Under the pieces are notes generated by a model. The model did no database searches and was not told the origin of the DNA. It saw only the letters and a list, made by a program, of their open reading frames with translations. From Cylicocyclus nassatus (taxonomy: Eukaryota; Nematoda; Chromadorea; Rhabditida; Strongylidae), in NCBI GenBank assembly GCA_958299035.1, contig CATQJL010000001.1, positions 75,165,594 to 75,229,593 on the forward strand: DNA of 64,000 nucleotides, in the 5' to 3' direction. Shown one piece after another: positions 58,930 to 64,000 of this stretch (positions are counted from its first letter, which is position 1; each line of letters begins with the position of its first letter). Both the position numbers and the translations under genes were made by a program.

Positions 58930-61900
58930 GCATAATACAGATTATAAATCATGTTTAAGACTTTTTAGAAGCGCACAGAAGTGCAGCTTTAATTTGTTAC
59001 AGGGCTACACTGACGATGTTGTCAGCACGGTCGTCTCATTGCGAGCAGAGTAATATCTAATGTTGTAGGGTTTCCTGAAGAATTCGGACTTCGATCAAAG
59101 CTAAATGCTCCTCTTGTTTATTCCACCACTGTTCCGCACTACCATTCGTTGACACAACACTTTTGTCGCATAATAGATAAATGAATTTTTCAAAGTCTGC
59201 ACGCTGACAATGTGGCCAGCTCAGGTTTATTTTATGAAAACTGACAATGACCCTTTTATTGGGATTCTTGATTCTGCCTTCCGTTTAATACACTTCAACT
59301 GTTGTTTTCACACTGTGTCTTTCTTTTGCCACAAATTGTACAAAGTCGCTGAGCTCGGTTTTCGATTGCGGCGAATATTAGGGTATAAAGCTGCAAATAG
59401 CGTTTCTTAGAGCTTTCGTGGAGTGAATTAGCAACCTTTTTTCCCTGCTTAGCACTTTGCACAGAACGATGAGCAGAATGACACAGATGACAAGAGACAC
59501 CGGAAACGACTGCGATAAGAAGGGAACAAAAATTTGAGGGAAGCATCAAAGGTGGGTGGGGTTCACTTTGGACTTATTTTGACTTTGGCAAAACTCCCCG
59601 TTCTTGCAATTTGCCACCCCGAACCGTTATGAGTTAAAATAATCCAAAAGAATTAGCTTTTCCCATTTTCTCGCACTCATAAAGAAGCTGCTTTGAGAAG
59701 AAAAACTGCCATTTGAATTTAGAGTTTTCGCAATGTTTATTTTCAACGTCTGCGTTCGCTATTTCAACTTAATTCAGCTCTTTCCCTTATCTTTGTTGAG
59801 ACAGTTTTCACATTTTCGTGGGTAAGAGACCCAAAAACTTTTCAGAAACTGTTCTAAACTATCAAGAGTATGTTCAAGCTTGTTCAAACTCATACTCCTT
59901 ATTTCTGATTTTGTTTTTCTGCCTCAGATCATGTCTGAGTTTCGAAAATTTTCATGTTAGCCATATTCTAACTCACCCACTTCATAAACGTTTTTTTTTG
60001 TTTTTGTTTTCATACCGCAGCGTATGCCAGTATTCAATTCTGAAGAATTTCTTGCCTTTGACTGATTATAAACTGCAGTGATGGATGCGCCGCATCCAAC
60101 CCCTTTGCACCTATTGGCCGTTTAAAAAAGAGCAAACCAAAACTCGAAGAACTCTTAGTGTTCCCCGGATATTCGTTGCCTTTGTAAACTAATCAAAATG
60201 GACTTTCACTAGGTGCTAGAGTACCTGTCATGAGAGCATCAAAGAACTCACAATCTTTATAAGTTGATTGCTCACATGCTGTATCTACCAGAAGAAATAG
60301 GTGAAACGGAAGCTTGAATCAGAATGAAGAATGCAAAATGCATTAACAAGAAAGGTCAGTAGAGCACCAGATGTCAACGTATTCTGCAGCCGCAATGACA
60401 ACTATCAAAAAGTCAAAAGGAGTTTGCTGACTTTCATTGTTGCCTGGGGGCTATCACCATATTAGCAGCTATTGGGCAAGCCAGGCTATACACGTGTGGT
60501 TTATCTTCAAACCAACTGTTTATAGATTGCAAACCTACTGCAGTCTACCGCATGGGAGACTACACGTATTTCTTGCGTCGTAGCATTCAAAAACACAGGC
60601 CCAATAAATCCCTCGTCAAATCGGATGATTTCCCATGAGTCCTACTACATTCTTCATCTAAAATGGCGACCGCCCATTCTCCTTTGCTTTGAAAGCTACA
60701 AAAGCCCGCGGCAGTTGACTGCCAATCATTTTGCTGCGCTGCCGTAAGAAGGATGAAAAGGTCAACTGTTGTAGAGAGCGTGAGAAGTTGTTTTGATTGC
60801 GCTGGCAAGAAATTTTCATGCCTCCACGCACATTGTGGACTTTTTCGTGCGCAAAGGGAGGTGCCACTTGATAATGCAAAATGAGGACCTTGGCCCAGAA
60901 CAACGAGAGGACGGCAGCGCATGAAAAATTTTTGCGAATTGCAAGAGGAGTTCGGATGCGATGCTACAGAGGAAAAAACCAGAGACCACTTTGATCACAT
61001 ACCCTCAAAAGTGATTGCTGAAGGAATGAATTGGCGTTTGAAAAAGAGTTTGAAGCAGAGAAAAGGTACGTGCAGCTTGAAGTCGATACGACATAATGAT
61101 ATGTTGGACATCCTCGGGTATCATTCGGCGACGGATGGGCGATACTTTTGGGAAGATAAGGCAAACTTCTTCAAGCTAATGACTTTTATTCCTTGAGCAA
61201 TGGAGCAGAAAAATATTATGGAATGTCTTTGACAAAACTCCGATGACGGACTCGTGGGAAAAAGGTGAAAGCGTGGTTGTAAAGGTGTTATAGGTAATAC
61301 AGACTATTTCTTGGAATGTGGTTACGTTAAAATCTTGCACGTTCAATCACCATCGAGACGACGACAGGGGTAACCCATCATGGTAGGAAATACCAAGGTG
61401 ATGCGTTTAACTTTTACAGGCTTATTAAGGACGATTTTAAAAGCGGCATTGACGCGTCGAGTAAGTGAATGCGGAATAAAGATTTGCCTAGAAGAACAAT
61501 GCGACTGTGGCAGGTCAGTCAGTTTGCTTCAGATGCAGGCTTTGTTTTAACCTCTCTCTTACACCTCCTACTTATTCGAAGCAACACGTGTTCGTTTCTG
61601 CCAAAGTCCGGTTTACTAATAATCATCCAAAGTTTTTAGTAAAGCAAGCATTTTCAGAACCGATAAAAGAATTACTACAATCTCAGCTGTGGAAAGCTCT
61701 CCGTGGCAATTTTGTATTTGCAACAAATGAAACACGGTTTATCGTCATAACCAACGAAGCCATCGGAGTAGCTAACATACATGCGCAACAATTACGAGCA
61801 CATAAAGACAAATCAATTTTGTTCATTCTTCTGTCGTTTCTCTAAACTTATCCAATAAATCCTCATCAGATTTCCATATATTAGAAAATTTTTCAAAAAA

Positions 61901-64000
61901 GCTGTTTTATTATGCCTTCCAATATGCTAGTCCAGAAGTCTATAATCCAGAAAGAAAAATTACGACGGTTAGTCTGTTGTAGAAAATGACGCGGCGCTTC
62001 GACCTTTTGGAGTTCCGAAGGCTGGCGGGTGATGTCGTGCGGTATGCAGAAACGCCCTTTCAGCGCTCCGAAAATGCGATCGGCTTTGGAGTGCTCCCTG
62101 TTGAAACTCCTTCTGGCTTCATTCTTTGTGGCCCGCTCTCAGAAGGGCGCTATCACGCTCGTAGAGTAACAATACGACCTTTATTGACCTTTATCGAATT
62201 CGACATTTGCTCGCGGATGCTGCCATGAGTGAGTCGTGGTGCTTGCTTGGAGATCTGCACTTGATCTACATGAAGCTGGCCTTGGCATCCACCACAGCAA
62301 TCATGAGGACTGCGCGAACATGCCTTCCGGAAGCAGTGGTGGTTTACAAATTTGATGGACTGTTGACCGGATCAGACATCCATCAATACAACCAGTGACA
62401 TCTAATATGAATTTTATCCAATTGTTTAAAAAACTCAATGATCCTACTTTGAAATCTCAAATTCCTGGCGATTCTCGAGAACTTTGCAAGCATTAGCGCT
62501 CGTCCGACAAAAAACGGAGAGGGCTTCTGTTGTAAGATGGTGAGGGTAAACTACGCGGGTGACGACGCTACTCACTGCCTTCTATTACATCCGAAACAGT
62601 CACCTATCACTTTTTAATGACTGTTGGCCCTACCGAAGTGTGATGGGAGCTAAAGCAAACAGAGTAATTATAGTCGACCTTCATGGAAAGATGCTCAAAC
62701 CTGGTTCTCTTTGCCTCCTGTCCAGACCTTTATCCGGCAGCAGCGGTCCGAACATCCTCACGATCTTCTTAACATTTTCTCTTTCGAATCTACTTCGCAT
62801 AGAATATGCGATCGTTTTGAACACAGAGAAAGGGTGGATGCGGTTGCAGCGGACGTTTCTTTGGCTTGCTGAAGGGCATAGAAGACTAAGGTAGCCATCT
62901 AAATAAATTATGCATAGGCTGAGATTAACCATCGCGGCAATGAGCTTGTTTGCGTTTTGTAACGCCCGCGCTTACAAAAGAGTTTAAAATTGATTTTCTC
63001 ACGCATTACAAAACAGTATGCGCCAGGCCGGATCATACCTGTTTGTGACACATCACGCTGCCCTCTTTGACGCTGTTTTAATTGAAATACCAGCCTGCTT
63101 CTTGTGACGGATACTTGAACGTTTTATAGCAGCATCAAAGGGCTTAATTCAGTGATACAAGTAAGCACAATCACGTATATTTATATCTTACCTATGCATA
63201 ATTATAACGTAAAATGTAAAAAATGTAAAACACTGTGAAAACGTTACATAGTAAGCGGAAAAGGGGAAAGAGCAATCAATAGTGCGCAAAAAAATTTGGC
63301 ACTACTTATGGATTTTGGACAGGATTGCCCGATCATTGACCTGCAAGTGCGATGACAAGTTGAAATTCTTGAGGCCGCCGCAAAAACCACTATGGCGAAA
63401 CCTAAAACTCTGACCGTCCCCACATCAAGCCAATCTTTCCAAAGTGCACCTGGACTTGTGATTGTGGTTTTCTCTTATGAAAGCTTTTGGAGCGATCACA
63501 TTATCGGATGATATGGATTTGCCAATTAATCGCTCTCTTGGCAGTGCGCTGAGGCGCCGTAACGTCAACGTGGGCTCTCAGCTTACCCAGGATGACAAAT
63601 TTTTTGATACGAACCATACTATCATAGCAAATTAGTAAACTCGTTTATTTGGGAAATTTCGTTCAGTCTACACAATTTACTGGTGTGCTCGCGCAAACCA
63701 GAGTAACTTTTGATGGGTAAGATATGAAGGTGCCTCAGTAATTATATCAGTCCTTGATAGTGTGAAATTCTACTCGTGAATTCTCCTAGTTTTGCTCAAA
63801 CTTATTTTTAGCATGCCTTCATTGGTGAATGTAGCGTTGCTAAAGTTCGTTATTACGATCAGTTGGCCAAAAAACTACTTGTTAGTCTGCACATTTCTCT
63901 TTTACTAGGAGATTCTAATTTCTCGTTGCAGCAGTCAGCAAAAACTTGGTAATTCTAGAAGGAGCAGCTCGCAAAACCTATGAAAGACATGCTCCAAGAT
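58930..64000. other. No confident gene; several weak frames
   Basis: The plus frames 60921-61064 (48 codons into GTACGT; ELQEEFGCDATEEKTRDHF), 61986-62228 (80 codons; RRFDLLEFRRLAGDVVRYAE) and 62207-62398, and the minus frame 62681-62932 (FERENVKKIVRMFGPLLPDK), are protein-like in places and may include real exons. I could not join them in phase or name a family. The minus 111-codon frame 60587-60922 is within chance length. Confidence 0.25.

Noticed and set aside
1..64000. tRNA, rRNA, CRISPR, operons with ribosome binding sites
   Set aside because: No cloverleaf T-loop consensus, rRNA core or regularly spaced direct repeats were found by eye, and the sequence is eukaryotic in style. A covariance-model scan would be decisive.

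Overview
The window looks like intron-rich, AT-rich animal nuclear DNA, most likely from a nematode. This rests on short putative exons joined by GTAAG/GTGAG donors and pyrimidine-rich (T)TTTCAG acceptors, on several candidate introns of only about 40-65 bases, on many short foldback DNA transposons with mariner-type ends (TTAGGTTG..., TA target duplications), and on the absence of any long open frame or bacterial gene layout. Genus is not determinable by eye. No tRNA, rRNA, CRISPR array or prokaryotic operon was recognised. In DNA of this composition, open frames of 100-150 codons arise by chance, so I call genes only where splice phases, duplicated copies or protein features give extra support.

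Layout. 0-5.3 kb: one weak exon, two adjacent foldback elements (1586-2048, 2057-2684), then the best-supported gene of the window, a four-exon minus-strand gene (3988-5132) with all splice phases consistent. Two related copies lie at 34135-35231 and 40303-40537; the third is decayed and its downstream conserved block is separated from it by a 1.5 kb inverted-repeat transposon (38722-40273). 8.6-17.1 kb: foldback elements, small hairpins and two mariner-type elements, one of them a nearly perfect 950-base palindrome. 17.3-18.1 kb: fragmented exons resembling the catalytic core of a hAT-type transposase. 23.3-25.6 kb: a CAGGGTG-ended foldback, a TATG microsatellite, and a repeat family carrying tandem TATCGATTTT units. 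25.8-26.3 kb: a compact four-exon plus-strand gene encoding a small predicted secreted protein with a Lys-Arg site, just behind a TATA box. 27.5-29.7 kb: three more foldbacks. 31.4-32.4 kb: a probable minus-strand gene with a 48-base intron. 36-37 kb: two cysteine-containing candidate exons. 37.9-54 kb: a degenerate tandem duplication whose units recur every 4-5 kb, containing a perfect 158-base palindrome at 47501-47658. 54.4-58 kb: a GC-rich block and two mariner-type elements. 58.7-58.9 kb: a strong terminal exon of a Gly-rich single-pass membrane protein. 59-64 kb: only weak open frames.

The genes do not form an evident pathway. The most interesting items are the duplicated unknown gene family, the putative propeptide gene at 25.8 kb, the perfect palindrome, and the variety of foldback elements.
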